A stretch of DNA of 64,000 nt, taken from contig NCSJ02000004.1 in NCBI GenBank assembly GCA_002812745.2, positions 248,001-312,000 on the forward strand. The letters run 5' to 3'. Below the pieces are notes generated by a model. The model made no database searches and was not told the DNA's origin. It saw nothing but the letters and a program-made list of their open reading frames with translations. Numbering within the stretch: position 1 is the first letter of the stretch; every line of letters begins with the position of its first letter. The stretch comes from Scytalidium lignicola. Lineage: Eukaryota > Ascomycota > Leotiomycetes. The position numbers were made by a program, and so were the translations under genes. Of the stretch, positions 22,909 through 35,453 are shown in pieces.

Positions 22909-23622
22909 CCCCCTTGAGAACAACGAACCACCATGAAAGCATAAATAGTATATTACGTAGAGTTACGTACCGTACCACGTGCTACAGGTGGAACCGACAC
23001 TTATATTTGTAATTAAAATTTCTGATTAAATCTCAAGTATAACAGTAGTTATAAGAAAACTTTATATATTTATGCTTTAAGTAGTATTACAATCATACNT
23101 TTTTAATACTATTTTAAAGTTTATGATTTCTAGAATCTATTACAATCATAATAACAAAAGAAGACCATAGTTAAAAGGCTAAAGTGGTAACACATAAATG
23201 GTTCATTTGTGCTCTGGCAGGCCCATTTGGCTATGGCCCATATGCGCCGGAACAAATNAAAAAATCATACCGTATTTACTCACGGCTACCGGTATGGAGC
23301 TAGAAGTAAATGTAACGCTATACAGTGCGAATTGCCAGCACTAAAACAGTAAATCATTCGCTAAATATGCCATTCATTGACGAACTGACTGGTCAACTTA
23401 TCAAGCGGTGAAATTGATGGGTCAGCCAGCCGCTTGATTAATGGGCATAATTGATGGGTGGCGTACCTATCAACATTCCCCCTCTGTCACGTGCGATTAT
23501 ATCAGGTGGGGTAAAGTAAGCAGAAGCCGCGGAGGATTTTATGCGTCCAAAACCACGAGATATAAAAGGTTTGACACTTCCTCACGTCAGATCCGCGAAC
23601 AAATTTTTATACCATTACCAAA

Positions 23623-24309
23623 ATGAGGGCATACTGGTACGACAACGACGACGTACGTAAAATATAGGAATTTATCTATTGATTGTTGTGCTCACTCTAA
23701 CAACACTCTAGAACGCTGATCAGCGGGAGCTTCATGACTCTGGTCGAAGCGTCGCTGAAGACTACCTTGCAAAACTTGGTGTGCTGTATTATCGTATTCC
23801 GGAAGTTGAAAATGTCGATAAACTTGCATCTGAGAGAGAGTATAAGAACCGCGATGTGATTACAGTCTCTCCTGAGAAAATGGGAGATGTTTATGAAGAA
23901 AAGGTTAAGATGTTCTTCCATGAGCATATCCATGAAGATGAAGAGATTCGATACATTCGAGATGGCGCGGGCTTCTTTGACGTTAGAAGTGAGGGAGACG
24001 AGTGGGTACGGATTCAGCTAGAGAAAGATGACTTAATAGTATGTTACTCGACTTTTGTTTTAGTTTCCTTTTCTAATACAAGCCTAGATCTTGCCAGCTG
24101 GAATCTACCACCGCTTCACGACTGATACCAACAATGTACGTACCCTATCGCTCAACCTAAGCAGGGTATACCTACTGACCCATGCAAAGTATATTGTAGC
24201 TATGAGACTTTTCAAGGAGGAACCAAAGTGGACACCATTGAACCGCAGCTCAGAGGTTGACAGTAACCCATTCCGCAAGCAGTATTTAGAATCAGTATCT
24301 CCCGTTTAA
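23623..24309 (+). CDS. ADI1: Acireductone dioxygenase (methionine salvage)
   Basis: Cupin enzyme that oxidises acireductone (1,2-dihydroxy-3-keto-5-methylthiopentene) to the keto acid precursor of methionine. Four exons (23623-23652, 23712-24038, 24088-24135, 24190-24309) give 174 residues, the family's normal length. The start [10 protein letters not shown] is conserved. Metal ligands are in [14 protein letters not shown] (two His and one Glu) and in LPAGIYHRF (the third His). [14 protein letters not shown] closes the domain. The short first exon of 30 nt is supported by a GTACGT donor and a TCTAG acceptor. Confidence 0.95.
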
Positions 24310-24723
24310 GTCGCTTGATCTCCAGTATGAACTTGCGTCTATGGTAATCTTTGAGAACGTTAGCTGTCTAGCGCAATAGGAATAAATTACTCATTAGCTA
24401 TATCATTCAGAAAGCTTAAATCCCATGTCCCAAAATGTATGAATGTATCTAGCGTGCATGTCGACATGGGTTTTCTCCCTGATTTTGATTTTAATTACCC
24501 CGCGCTTGCAGCCTGTTAGTGTTTGCGTGCTTCGTCCCGCAGCAATCAGCTTAAGCGAGTGGCTGAGCAGGGATGCTGAACAACCACTGACGACAAGTTG
24601 TACTCCAAACTGTACGTGTACAAAAGGATAAGTTAATTAGTCGCAACTGATTTATGTGGGCTTTGTAAAGAGGTGATGGACGCCCAAGACAGAGGGCAGA
24701 TTGATCGCAATAATGGAGATACA
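24310..24723. other. Intergenic
   Basis: 3' flank of the dioxygenase gene and promoter of the short-chain dehydrogenase. Nothing else recognised. Confidence 0.55.
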
Positions 24724-25887
24724 ATGTCCATAGAGACATGCAAGACAAAGCTGCAATTACCCTTAAGCTGTGACCCACCAGGCCCAAATAATCCCCCCAA
24801 GCAGCTTGTGTGGATTGTGAGTTCATTCTAGAACCCCTCAAACAGCCTCGTCCATCGCAGTTTATATCCTATTACTCTCTCACTGAAAGAGATATTTGTT
24901 TTTCAGCGGCTTGCTTTTGAAATACTGCATTACCCTTACTACAGGAATAGTGATACATCTTACTGATCTTAATGTTAGGTATATGGTGCTACAGGTCACT
25001 TGGGACGGAGTATTGTGAGAAAAGCACTTGCTCAAGGAGACCGTGTAACTGCAGTTGGCCGTACTCTCGAGAATAGTATCGAGTCGATGCAGAATTGGCA
25101 TGAAAACTGCCTTGGTACCCTGTGTGACGTGCGAGCACGAGATTCTGTAGGGAGGGTGGTTGCGAAAACTATCCAGCATTTTGGACGGATCGACATCATT
25201 GCTAATTGCTCTGGCTATGGAGTAATAGGTGCATGTGAAGACCAAGACGAGCATGAAGTCCGCAATCAGTTCGAAACCAACTTCATGGGCACAGTCCATA
25301 TCATTCAAGAAAGCCTTCCGTATTTTCGGGAACAGGGAACGGGTCGATATCTTATATTTAGCTCAACGTCGGGAGCGCTTGGTGTCCCGGGGCTGGGACC
25401 ATACTGTGCAACTAAATATGCAGTAGAGGGCCTGATCGAATCGATGCTCTACGAAATCGATTCATTCAACATCAAAGCCACGCTGGTTGAGCCGGGGTTA
25501 GTAAGGAGGGATGAACCAGACTGGGCTTCAAATCCTCTCCCTACTTGGGGACACTTTTTGATCAAACCTGCCAGTGAAGCTTATTCTCATGCAACATCAC
25601 CAGCAATGCATGCGAAACGAATGGTGCAGTGGTTAGGAGATAAACAGCCCACGAGCGCTGTGAAATGTGCAGATCTAGTATGGCAACTGGGGCATTGCTC
25701 CTATCCACCTCTTCGCCTGTTACTAGGAAGCTACGCTATAGAGAGTATTAGGGACCGGTTAAGGTCTATCATTGAAGAGCTAGAGGATTGGAAGCATTTG
25801 CATTTCCCCATGGCTCCCGATGCGCCAATCAGTGAAGATAAAGAGGAAGACGGAGAAGATAGTGGAAGAATAGATAATGGGTCATAA
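24724..25887 (+). CDS. Short-chain dehydrogenase/reductase
   Basis: NAD(P)-dependent oxidoreductase of the classical SDR group, substrate unknown. The long frame alone lacks an ATG. Exon 1 at 24724-24816 (MSIETCKTKLQL to PPKQLVWI) joins after a GTGAGT donor to exon 2 at 24979-25887 and completes the Rossmann motif VYGATGHLGRSIV (GxxGxxG). 333 residues. The second motif IDIIANCSGYGVIG, the catalytic Ser in YLIFSSTSGALG and the catalytic Tyr and Lys in PYCATKYAVEG are present. The C-terminus is acidic (SEDKEEDGEDSG). NCSG replaces the usual NNAG. It resembles fungal proteins near 17-beta-hydroxysteroid or retinol dehydrogenases, but no pathway can be assigned. Confidence 0.88.
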
Positions 25888-26047
25888 TGAGATGTCTACA
25901 GAACAGTATATGTTGACTATAGCCATTTTATTGTGACTCGCAGTTCTATTGCATGTTATCATGTTATCCCAAATCTGAATATGCCATTTATATTCGCCGT
26001 CAATGCTGCCCTAACTCCATAAATATCAACACTCCAATGCATGCATT

Positions 26048-26854
26048 TTATCTAACTTCAGGTGCCGGGGCCGCAGCAACTGCAGCAATGTCATTATTAA
26101 TTGCATCGGCCGTTTCCTCCCGTGGTTCTCTTTCAAACAGGCGTCTCCACCACATAGGTGGATCAAATGGGCGAGACCCATTATGTAAAGGAGGATAAAC
26201 ATCCGAAAAGAAGTACCATATGTGGCCAATCACCACGCCCATTATCTCATCCTTTGGTATGGTTCCATGCAAAATTAAACTGAACCCCATTAACACCCAA
26301 GGGAGATATGGAGCGGTAAACACGAGTAGTCCCAAGAAACTCAGCCGGGTGTCTGGGTTTCGTCTCGACCAGATGTATACCAAAGTTGAGGACAGTGGAT
26401 GTCCGAGAAATGGCATCGACACAAGAGGAGAGAGACATATGAGAGAGGCTGTAGCATATAGAAGGAGCCAGGAAAAATGCGCTGGTGATCGGCCAGCCGA
26501 TTCCTCCAGTAATCGAGAATATCGCTGTAGAAAGAAAACATGGAAGACAAGGTCCAGGGATAGGGGACCAAAATAGAGAAAAGTGGTTAGGAGACGCCAA
26601 TACTGAATAAGGAATGATCAGTATCTTCACCACACAGCATATCATTAGCAATGGGATCTCACCTGCGATTTAGCAAAGACAGCACGAAAGCTGTAGAATA
26701 GCTGGAATGGTGTCACAATTTGGCATTGTACAAGCGCACTCGTGAGTACAGTAGCAGTTGTCCACCATCGAGTACAAACAGGCATTTCCCAGAACCAAGT
26801 CTCAAGTGGAAAGCCGGCTTGTCCACCTAAGCCTCCTCCAACCATTTGATCCAT
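26048..26854 (-). CDS. DER1: Derlin (ER-associated degradation)
   Basis: Rhomboid-like ER membrane protein lacking protease residues, part of the channel that retrotranslocates misfolded proteins for ERAD. Exons 26854-26663 and 26602-26048 give 248 residues. Family features: a short cytosolic start with WFWEMPVCTRWWTTATVLTS, then YWRLLTTFLYFGPLSLDLVF (the WR motif), YSRLLEESAGRSPAHFSWLL and LPWVLMGFSLIL. The GxxxG-type stretch is VVIGHIWYFFSDVYP. The tail is alanine-rich. Assignment to Der1 rather than Dfm1 is tentative; the tail lacks a clear SHP box. Confidence 0.92.
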
Positions 26855-27515
26855 CGCGATACAGTGTATTTATGAAGCTTGTCGTCGATATTCGCAGTTC
26901 AAGAAGACCGGTGACTCAAAAATAATGCCACTGAAATCGAGATGTGGCCTTGTTTTAAAGCCTGGTTTTATCAAGAATTGTTGTGAGTGAAGTTGGGGTA
27001 TTGTGTCCAAGTTGGCCTCTTTGCGCGATTACGATAAAGTGGCTGGTCATCCCACATTCTAGTTGCATGGTGCAGCCGCTGTACCGCCCCAGTAGTGGCA
27101 GACCCCTGTACGTCCCAGGACCAGCAGCCTTGCCGAGGATGGGGAAGTTCTTTAGGCCAGCCGCGTCTCGATAAGTTACAATCTCAACCTACAATTTGTG
27201 TGAGCCATAATCCGATAGATTCATTGTTTTAGTTCCCGTCGCATATCTAAGGCTCTCGTACACCGAAACTAAGGGTCTAGAATTGCCACATCCAAGCCCG
27301 ATTTTGACATACTGCCGCTTAGCCTTGGGGGTTTGTTCGTATTCTTCTTAGGCAAGCGCGTTGGACGCGATTTGGAAGACCAGCGATCCAGATCAATTGC
27401 TCTACATTCGAACTCAACGAACTTAAGAACAGCATTTCTTGATAAGTGCGAGGAGCCCCAAGGCTAGCTGCTTACCATTGGGCAAGTTGTCAGCAAGGGA
27501 AGTTATATCTTAAAG
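26855..27515. other. Divergent promoter region of Derlin and CENP-A
   Basis: Upstream DNA of both genes. No gene or clear repeat recognised. Confidence 0.55.
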
Positions 27516-28153
27516 ATGTCGCAAAGCATGAAGCGGAGGGGTGATTTATCTCATGGAGGAGCGACCATGGCGCGGTCAGGAATGAGTAGCAGAGTACATA
27601 CAGCGGGGAAGGCACCCTCATTAGCTGGCAAACGCATCAGTAATGCCATCGAACGTGAGTTGTATGAAATTTGCACAATAAAAGTTCTTGATAGCGTTAT
27701 GTTGATAGCGTGGTTTGGAGGATTCGAGCTGATTTAACTGGATTTATAGCTGGAGATCCACTTCCACATAAAAAAAAAACATCGTTACAAGCCCGGGACT
27801 GTTGCTCTACAAGAAATCAGGAGGTATCAGAGATCAACGGATCTTCTGATGTCAAAATTACCGTTTGCACGTTTGGTAAGTTAGATCATTCGATAGGGTT
27901 ATGACATTGGGGATTCTCATTCTGATCTGTCCTATAGGTGCGTGAAATCGCTCTCACATTACGACCTAGTGGGGATGGCATGCGCTGGCAGTCCCAAGCA
28001 ATACAGGCCCTGCAAGAGGCATCAGAGGCTTTCCTTGTCCATTTGTTTGAAGATACAAATCTGTGTGCAATACATGCGAAAAGAGTAACCATCATGCAAA
28101 AGGATATCCAACTTGCGAGGCGCATAAGAGGAGCATGGGGTGGTTTGGGTTAG
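27516..28153 (+). CDS. CSE4: Centromeric histone H3 variant CENP-A (one-base frameshift in assembly)
   Basis: Histone H3 variant that marks centromeres and seeds the kinetochore. Exons 27516-27654, 27750-27875 and 27938-28153. The N-tail is [20 protein letters not shown] and onward. Exon 2 should read [20 protein letters not shown] then [14 protein letters not shown]; exon 3 gives [38 protein letters not shown] and [20 protein letters not shown]. The longer loop 1 (RPSGDGMRW) and the GAWGGLG end, instead of the H3 end, show CENP-A rather than canonical H3. The A run at 27770-27779 has ten bases where nine keep the frame. Joined exons total 481 nt, one too many, so the frame is broken as given and intact (about 159 residues) if one A is an overcall. 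Confidence 0.94.
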
Positions 28154-28584
28154 GGTATTTGTTTGTTTTGGAATTCATTCCAAATCATGGGTGTCTGTAT
28201 AGAAATTGGCTTTGGGGGCTTAGAAAGGCGTTCATAGGTATATGGCTGGGTGCAATAGCCTGAATCTGGGAATGGTTTCGGTTTTTGCCTTGTTGTGCTT
28301 GCTAGTTGAGAGCTAGTTGAGCTATGTAATACCGTGCTGGGAGGCAAAAGTGTTGCCCCTCACCACCTAGAAGTACGAATATGTATCTAAGAAGCATTAT
28401 AAGCCGTTCATCGGCACGAAGTATTTGGGATACAATCTATGCCTCAAATGAAATGCGGCAGCAAAAACTCTCTTCAGGCCTTTCACTTTAGTAGCCTTCA
28501 TAGTTCTAAATGCGATACATCTGTATCCTCACCGGTCTTAAAGTACTGCGCGCTCCTGTTCGTCCGCTACTTGATTTTGATATC
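28154..28584. other. Intergenic between convergent CENP-A and aminopeptidase P genes
   Basis: Shared 3' region. Nothing recognised. Confidence 0.55.
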
Positions 28585-30613
28585 CTAGATAGGCTGTATT
28601 TCTCTTTCGAGCCATCTCATTGTCAGCGGATCCTCTTTGAAGTAGTCTTTCGTCTTAGCGTAGATTTCCGCATGGTATTCATTGAGCCAGTGCTTCTCTT
28701 TCCTCGTCAAGAGTGATTCGTCGATTAGTTTCCGACAGTATGGTACCATAGTAACATGCTCGAATCCTAAGTACGCCTTGTCTCCAAACTTATGTTTGGT
28801 TTCCACTTCTCTGACCAAAATCATATTTTCAATTCGAATACCAAATGATCCATCTTCGTAATATCCAGGCTCATTAGAAAGAACATTCCCTGGGGCCAAA
28901 GGTACTTCAGAATATTGAATCCTTGTGCCAATGCCGATAGGTCCTTCATGAACATTTAAATACGAACCGACGCCATGGCCAGTTCCGTGCCTATAATCGA
29001 GACCTTCCTCCTAAGAATCTTTTAGTTGCTAATGCCTAATTTGATATGCAAATGTATTAATGTGGAATGTTCTTACCCATAGGAACTGTCTTGCAAGAGT
29101 GTCTAGTGCAAACCCACTAGTCCCTTTCGGGAAAACGGCAACGTCGAGCGCGATATTTCCCTTAAGAACGAGAGTATATGCCTTCTTTTCCATTTCTGTG
29201 GGTTCTGAAAAGTGCACAGTACGTGTTGTATCCGTGGTCCCATCCAAGTATTGAGCACCAGAATCGCAAAGATAGATTGCATCCGAATCAATGACAGAGC
29301 AGTTGCCTGGTTCGGGCTTGTAGTGAATCACTGCTGCATTAGGTCCAGTAGAAGAGATAGTGTCGAAAGACAATCCAACATAATTTTTTTGCTTCGCTCT
29401 AAACGATTCAAGCTTATCTGCAGCGGCAACTTCGTCGATCACTGCTTTCTTAACAATGAGTTGATCCTCTAACCAAGCCAGATACTCTATCAAAGCTGCA
29501 CCATCTCTAATATGACAAGCCCTCATCCCTTCAAGTTCAGTGTCATTCTTCACGGCTTTGGCATCTCCGATAGGGCTTCGCACCTCTTCAACCTTAGCCT
29601 CTCCACCAAGAGCACGTTTTAATGCCCATGATGTTTTGCTAGAAACCAGGAACTTCTTGATCTTTGATTCTGGTTGCTCATTTCCATTGGTAAACCCTAA
29701 AGATTGGCTCAGAGATTGACTATCATTGAAAATGCTTTCGTAAGGCCGAATCGAGATTCCATTATCGGCAAGATAAGTCTTGCAGTCGTTATTCAGTTTG
29801 GTGGAGTCTACATATAAAGTAGCGGTCGTCGGTGTAATCGTTGCATACGAGAAAAATACAGGGTTATATGGAATATCGTTGCCCCGTAGATTGAAAAGCC
29901 ATGCAATTTCATCCAACATTGACACAATAAATCCAGAACTCTTCTTCTTGTCCAGCTCTTTCCTGAGATCTTCAAGCTTTGACTTCACATCCTTTCCAGC
30001 ATAGCTTTGTGTTAAAACTTTGACCGGTTCGCTCGGTCGGGGTGGTCGATCGGCACTCCATACCATGTCCACCAGGTTTTCCTCTATTGGCACCAGATCT
30101 TGCCCACCACGTTTCTTTATTTTATCAGCCAGTTTCCGAGCATCTGGAGCAGATATGACAGTAGGATCGACACCGACAGTCTTTCCACCTTCAGATTGTT
30201 CTGCGGACCACTCCTGCCATGTTGGGACATCCTGCAAACCTTGCTTCAGCAACAACCAATTTCCATCCAGTTGTCTCGATGCTTGGTTAAAATACCGGCC
30301 TATCGTCATAATGAGCACGTTCTAGTTGCAATAGAAGCAATGGTACAAACCATCTGTGGCCAGAGCAGCCTTCTCATGAGTCACCACAGCACAACCAGCA
30401 GAGCCTGAGAACCCTGAAATAAACTCCCGCCTGGCATCACAAGCGGCAATATATTCCGAAGAATGGCAGTCTTCAGACGGTACAACTTTATTACTGATTA
30501 GCTAGCAGGAATTATATGAATATATCCAATCACATACTGTAAACATCAACGTTGTGTCTCCTCATCAACTGCCTCAACTGAGCAAGACGCTCTGTGGTAT
30601 TTACCGTCTCCAT
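28585..30613 (-). CDS. ampp: Xaa-Pro aminopeptidase P (M24B)
   Basis: Cytosolic dinuclear-metal peptidase that removes N-terminal residues preceding proline. Exon 1 (from 30613) gives [20 protein letters not shown]. Exon 2 gives [20 protein letters not shown] and [21 protein letters not shown] 51-nt intron then leads to [20 protein letters not shown]. The catalytic domain carries the metal ligands: Asp in [11 protein letters not shown] and TTDTTRT, His in [13 protein letters not shown] (across the intron near 29010-29080), Glu in [11 protein letters not shown] and in IRIENMILV. The last exon ends WLEREIQPI. About 600 residues, as usual for the three-domain eukaryotic enzyme. No secretion signal is seen. 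Confidence 0.94.
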
Positions 30614-31893
30614 TTCGGAAGCTACAAGCTTTGTTGGTCTCTATCGATGTAATCATTTGAGTAGACTGACCTGAATTAAGAGTGCCTTCACTCTTGTACG
30701 AACTGTAACGTATATTTATGTTGATAATATTCAGCTTACCCACACTGAGGTTGGAAAGTCGATTCCGAATTGAGGTTTGATTTTCGAAGAGCAACTTTCC
30801 TACGATCCTATTGTATCGCATTGATACACTAGGGTCAACCTCGCTGGCTCCGTTCGCTGGGTGTCGGGTTTGCCGAATCTTGGTTCTAGGAGGAGAGGTT
30901 GTCCAAGTTGTTACTGCTGTATGGAATATAAGGGATGGTTTAGCTCTTAGCATAAACCTCCATGCAAAATCAAAACCTCGCCCATTCACTACTAATTTTG
31001 TCTCCTTTTGGCACAAGGGTTCAAATTTGTGGCAGGAAGGTGTTTGAATCTGCACAAGAGGTTTGCCCAAATAAGGTAGGTACGATAAACAGTAGGGGCA
31101 AGGCTGTCAGATTAGGCTCGGCTTGGGCTTGGGCTTAGACTGGGATACCTTGTTGGACATTCGGTACTCCGTATTGTACCACACTGCACACCCGGGGCGG
31201 GAATACCGTAGGGTATTACCAAGCACTTGGCATGCTTTGATTCCCTATGAGAGAGATAAGCCTATAACGATTTAGATTGCATGTCCCTACGAACATCTTG
31301 CTAAACTTCGACTTTTTTAAATCAACGTCATTGTTTAATGATATCTTTTTCGGGACTAAAGAAATGGCAATGAGCTTTGTTTAAATTAAAGTTGGACATG
31401 TCCGACCACCGTACGGACATATCCTGTGCCGGAGAAACATGAGTAATTTCCACCATTAACTTTATACAAAGCTGTGAATCGATTGTGGTTTGCATTAGTT
31501 AGCACGTGGAGCAGATAGGTTTCAATTTGACCTATTATCTGTGAGAAGTGATATCTCACAGATTGGTACGTTGCTGGATGGAACATATGTTCCAAGAAGC
31601 CTTTTTGTGGAATTAGCCCTCGATTGAATCCTCAGGCCGCACAGCGACGCCTTCCGCTCAAAGAACACCCCACCACAAGACATCCTCAGATAGTTTAGCA
31701 CAATCTATAACTCCAGCACCTTGGCTACCACAATGTGACAACATGATTTTCTATATCCAAAATAGACAACAAAGAAATGATCTTCACATCTGGGGATATA
31801 TAGACAACTGAAAAGCATGTTCAAACTGAAGGGAAGCCGTTAAGCCTCTGTTTAGGTTCAACATCACTTTCTCTACACGTGCTTCTAACGTTG
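30614..31893. other. Divergent promoter region of aminopeptidase P and importin genes
   Basis: 1.3 kb. An antisense-phase frame of 174 codons at 30546-31070 overlaps aminopeptidase exon 1 and has no family resemblance. Around 31150-31190 there are GGTACTCCGTATTGTACC-like motifs. No gene recognised. Confidence 0.5.
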
Positions 31894-34800
31894 ATGGCCA
31901 TGGACCAAGCATCGCTCCCGGCATCGGTTGAGGATGCAGAAGCAGTAAGCTCTTCTGTTCTTTTTATAATACACTAGCGATTTGATTCACTGTAACCAAG
32001 AAGATAGGACTTGTTCCTTTTCATATAGTCCAGGATTTCACAGCCAGATATTCCCTGTTGATTGGATATCTTCTTATTGACTTTCTGCACAGCTAGTGCT
32101 GAGATTGTATGATCCTGGACCGCCTCATGAGATTGCAAAAATCCAGGAGACGTTGCAACGCCTACAGCGATCACCAGGAGGATGGGAGCTTGCCAATAAT
32201 TTTCTTGGCAGAAGGGAAGAGAAGGTCAGGTTCTTTGGCGCATTGACTTTTATAGTAAAACTGAATACAGACTCGTAAGTCCAATGTCTGGTCGATAATC
32301 AGTGTAGTTGACATGACTTCCTAGTGAATCTCTGACAACAGACGACCGCCAGCATCTATTGCAGAATCTTGTTGGCTGGCTCGTTCAGTATACCGGGAAC
32401 GGTAATGGGCCACTTGTAATCAAGAAACTATGTACAACTCTAGTTGTATATTTTCTGCGCTTTCCCGAGTCCTGGACAAAATGCATTCGACACTTAACAT
32501 ACTGTCTCTGCGTCAGTCAAGCAGTTCCGTACAATGATCTTGGGAATGCCCCAGAGACCACTCTCCTTGTACAGACTATCCCGAAGGAAAAAGCATTGGC
32601 CATTCTTTGGTTCTCATCAGCTCTCGCGGAAGAGGTTGGGAGAACGGATTCAAATTTAATAAAACAGTGTGCTACCTTTGACCTTGATATCTTCACATCT
32701 AGCTAACATCAAGTAGTCACAAATTTCACGAACAGCTGAAGCTAAATATTAACGATATCGTTCCATTGATTGCGCGGGGAATTAGTAGTGAAACTCCTAG
32801 TGGAGATACTGATACAAAATTCACACAGGAAGCGATGAAATGTTTTCAGGTTTGTCACAATTTGCGTCTCTCATTTATTTAATATTCCTCAGCCCTATTT
32901 ATGGAAACGTGCAAATTTACTTTCCTCTCCTTCCTTATAGAGCTCTTAATACAATTACTGACTTATTAGTCTTGGGTACTCTATTCCCACCGTGCGTTTG
33001 TGGATGCCAATATCATACTTGAACCACTACAGTCTCTAACAAAGTCGGCCATGATGTGGCTTGTCCATGATGAGTTATATGAGGTCACGGCGGAGCTCTT
33101 TTCCGATGTTCTTGCAAACTATTCCCGCTTCTTTAGCGAGGGTGATCTTCAAAATCTTTACCATCTTTTTAACAGCCCTTGGGGTCAAGATCGATATCAG
33201 CGACTAATACACGGCGACTTTGAGTTTGATTCGCTTCAATTTGGACAGTTTATGCTGGCATTTGGTGATGCTAATGTGCAAAACCTAGCTCAAAATGCTG
33301 CCACGGATCCTCAATCGCAACAGTTTTTGTCTGCTCTCTGTGGTCTTTTGAGGGCTAAGGGATATGTGGTCAACGATGATAAAATATTTCTACCAGCTCT
33401 GGAATTCTGGTCGACCTTCGTTGAGATTATGGTAGATTTTCTCTATTCGGAAGAAACGAAGCCCAACTGGTTTCCTGCAGCCCAATCACATATCATGCAA
33501 GCCATTGAGAGCTGTTGGTATAAGATACAATTTCCACCTGTCCAAGAGTTTAGGTCGTGGGACTCGGTTGATAGGGCTGGCTTTAAAGATGCCCGAAATG
33601 AAGTTTCAGATCTCCTTCAGCAGTCATATGTGCTCATGGGTGTCCCTCTCTTCTCGGTTTTCGTCAACCTGACTCTCCAGTCTCTTAGCACACAATCTTG
33701 GACCAAGCTAGAAGCTTCATTGTATTGCCTAAGTGCACTCGCCGATTGCATATCCGACAATGATGGTGACATCGATTTGGAGAAAATTTTTGAGTCTCCG
33801 ATCTTCTCTGTTTTAACGGATTCTAGGATAGAAATACCTTCTTTAGCTCGACAGACATTCCTCACATTCATTGATGAGTACTCGAAGTATTTTGAGGTAC
33901 ATAGCAAATACCTTCCTAAGGCCTTAACACTTCTTTTTGAGGCGACAGAATCCACAACATTAGCAGGAACTGCATCTAAATCTATATTTTCTCTTTGTTC
34001 ATCCTGTCGTAGGTCTCTTACAACAGATGTTGACGCTTTTCTTCAAGTCTATGAAAAAATCTCGCCGAATTACTCGCTCGATAGTCTTGTTAAAGAAAGA
34101 ATAATGGGGGCTATTTCTTCAGTTATACAGGCAATTCCTCAAGAAGAATTGAAGCAACCCCCTTTAGAACGGCTCCTCAGTTTTATCGAAGCAGATCTAG
34201 CTTATTGTTTATACCTGCTGAGTTTGGTGCCTCCCGATGATTCTGGAAAGCCCGAAAGTCTTACGGAGGCTAGTAAACCTGGAAATACAAATTACAATAA
34301 AGCACTGGAAACGGGACTCTTAGCGTTGAGATGCCTCACAAGCATTGGGAAAGGACTTCAAGTACCAGACGATATCCCTGTAGATGTGGAAAACAAAGCA
34401 AACGTACCTTCATTCTGGATCTCTGGGGCTGGTAATACCCTCCAACAAAGGATTATAGCTGTCGTTGTAGGACTCTACGATACTTTTCCAACGGAGGGAG
34501 ACATCGTTGAAGCAGCATGTCAGGTGGTCCGCACAGGTTTTACTGAAGACCTGCCTGGCCCTTTTGTCTTCGATCTTAACGTTATTGTGCAATTCCTATT
34601 AAAAGCCGATTCTCAGACACCACGGTTAGGAACAGTAATCAGTACTGCCTGTTCCCTGGCCAGTTCTCGACTGTCCGCCTCCGAAGGCTATGGGATCATC
34701 CAGAGTTTGTTGACCTGGGTTACCTTGCTGCTTCAAAATGTAGGGCGTATGTAGCTTATCGGATATTCATATGCTATGGGCTGTATTGACATTTTACTAG

Positions 34801-35453
34801 AACCAAGCAATGATCCAGAAATAGCACAGCATGGGATTGATTTCCTATGCCGTTTGATGCCGACATATGGCACAGTCCTCATTCAGCAACCATCGTCCTC
34901 ACTTGAATTCTTATTTATGTTTGCTCTTAAGGCTATTATGGGCGGCGATCCACTGCCAAAAAACTTGTCAGCAGACTTTTGGGTAAGGTAACGACACAAT
35001 ATTTTACACATTCTTTGCTAATATTTAGCTCAGAGCCNTTTTTTTAGCACTGAAGAATCTCCCGGATCAAATCCAATCGGCTATTGACAACAGCTTGCAG
35101 AGCCTAGGGCCCCTACTTGCTCAGGCTCTTATTTTCAACATCGGAGGAAATGCTGCACGGAGTGAATTAGATAAGCTTTGTGAACCCTTGAAGAAACTTG
35201 TTAGTCGTCACGTCCGTGCTAAAAGCTGGCTGGAAACTGCATTGTTTGATCCAAGCTTTCCTAGCGACAAAGTTTCTGCTGATGAGAAGCGAATTTTTCT
35301 TCAGAAGTTGGTGAAGTACGTTCGTTTTCTTGCCCACACTCAGATATATTGCTGACTCCCTTGTAAAGTTTACGTGGAGCCAAAGGCACTAATCAAGTCG
35401 TGCGAGAATTTTGGCTTACCTCTCGAGGTTCAAATTTTGCATACGCATCATAA
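31894..35453 (+). CDS. Importin-beta family karyopherin (importin-13/Kap122-like)
   Basis: Ran-dependent nuclear transport receptor made of HEAT repeats. Eight exons: 31894-31944, 32093-32274, 32325-32666, 32717-32849, 32970-34746, 34801-34982, 35034-35315 and 35369-35453. Omitting the N at 35038 they sum to 3033 nt, exactly 1011 codons. The N-terminal repeat LRLYDPGPPHEIAKIQETLQ and RSPGGWELANNFL is typical of the importin-13/transportin-3 group. RAFVDANIILEPLQ and DIDLEKIFESPIF follow. The apparent stop at 34752 lies inside a 54-nt intron with a GTATGT donor (34747-34800), giving QNVGQPSNDPEIAQHGIDFL. Cargo cannot be read from sequence. Confidence 0.9.

Larger units (their letters stand above)
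21702..23622. other. 1.9-kb stretch without a recognised gene
   Basis: AT-rich. An open frame at 21827-22090 (87 codons, no ATG start) ends in KFLIPAISDRIESLVQW. A second frame at 21751-21864 reads QQQGSLWLAEYPDWLDSLRG and overlaps it. Neither matches a family I know, so they may be chance or a gene remnant. The stretch holds two inverted repeats (listed) and N at 23099 and 23258. The last 150 bases should be the promoter of the dioxygenase gene. Confidence 0.5.

Noticed and set aside
24443..24631. Short frame before the short-chain dehydrogenase, considered as its first exon
   Set aside because: The exon at 24724-24816 joins in frame and supplies the Rossmann beta strand, which this one does not.
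30546..31070. 174-codon frame on the minus strand upstream of aminopeptidase P
   Set aside because: It overlaps aminopeptidase exon 1 in another phase, has no recognisable domain and a composition like random translation.
34752..34754. In-frame TAG that seems to interrupt the importin gene
   Set aside because: It lies inside a 54-nt intron (34747-34800, GTATGT...CTAG). Splicing gives the family sequence QNVGQPSNDPEIAQHG.
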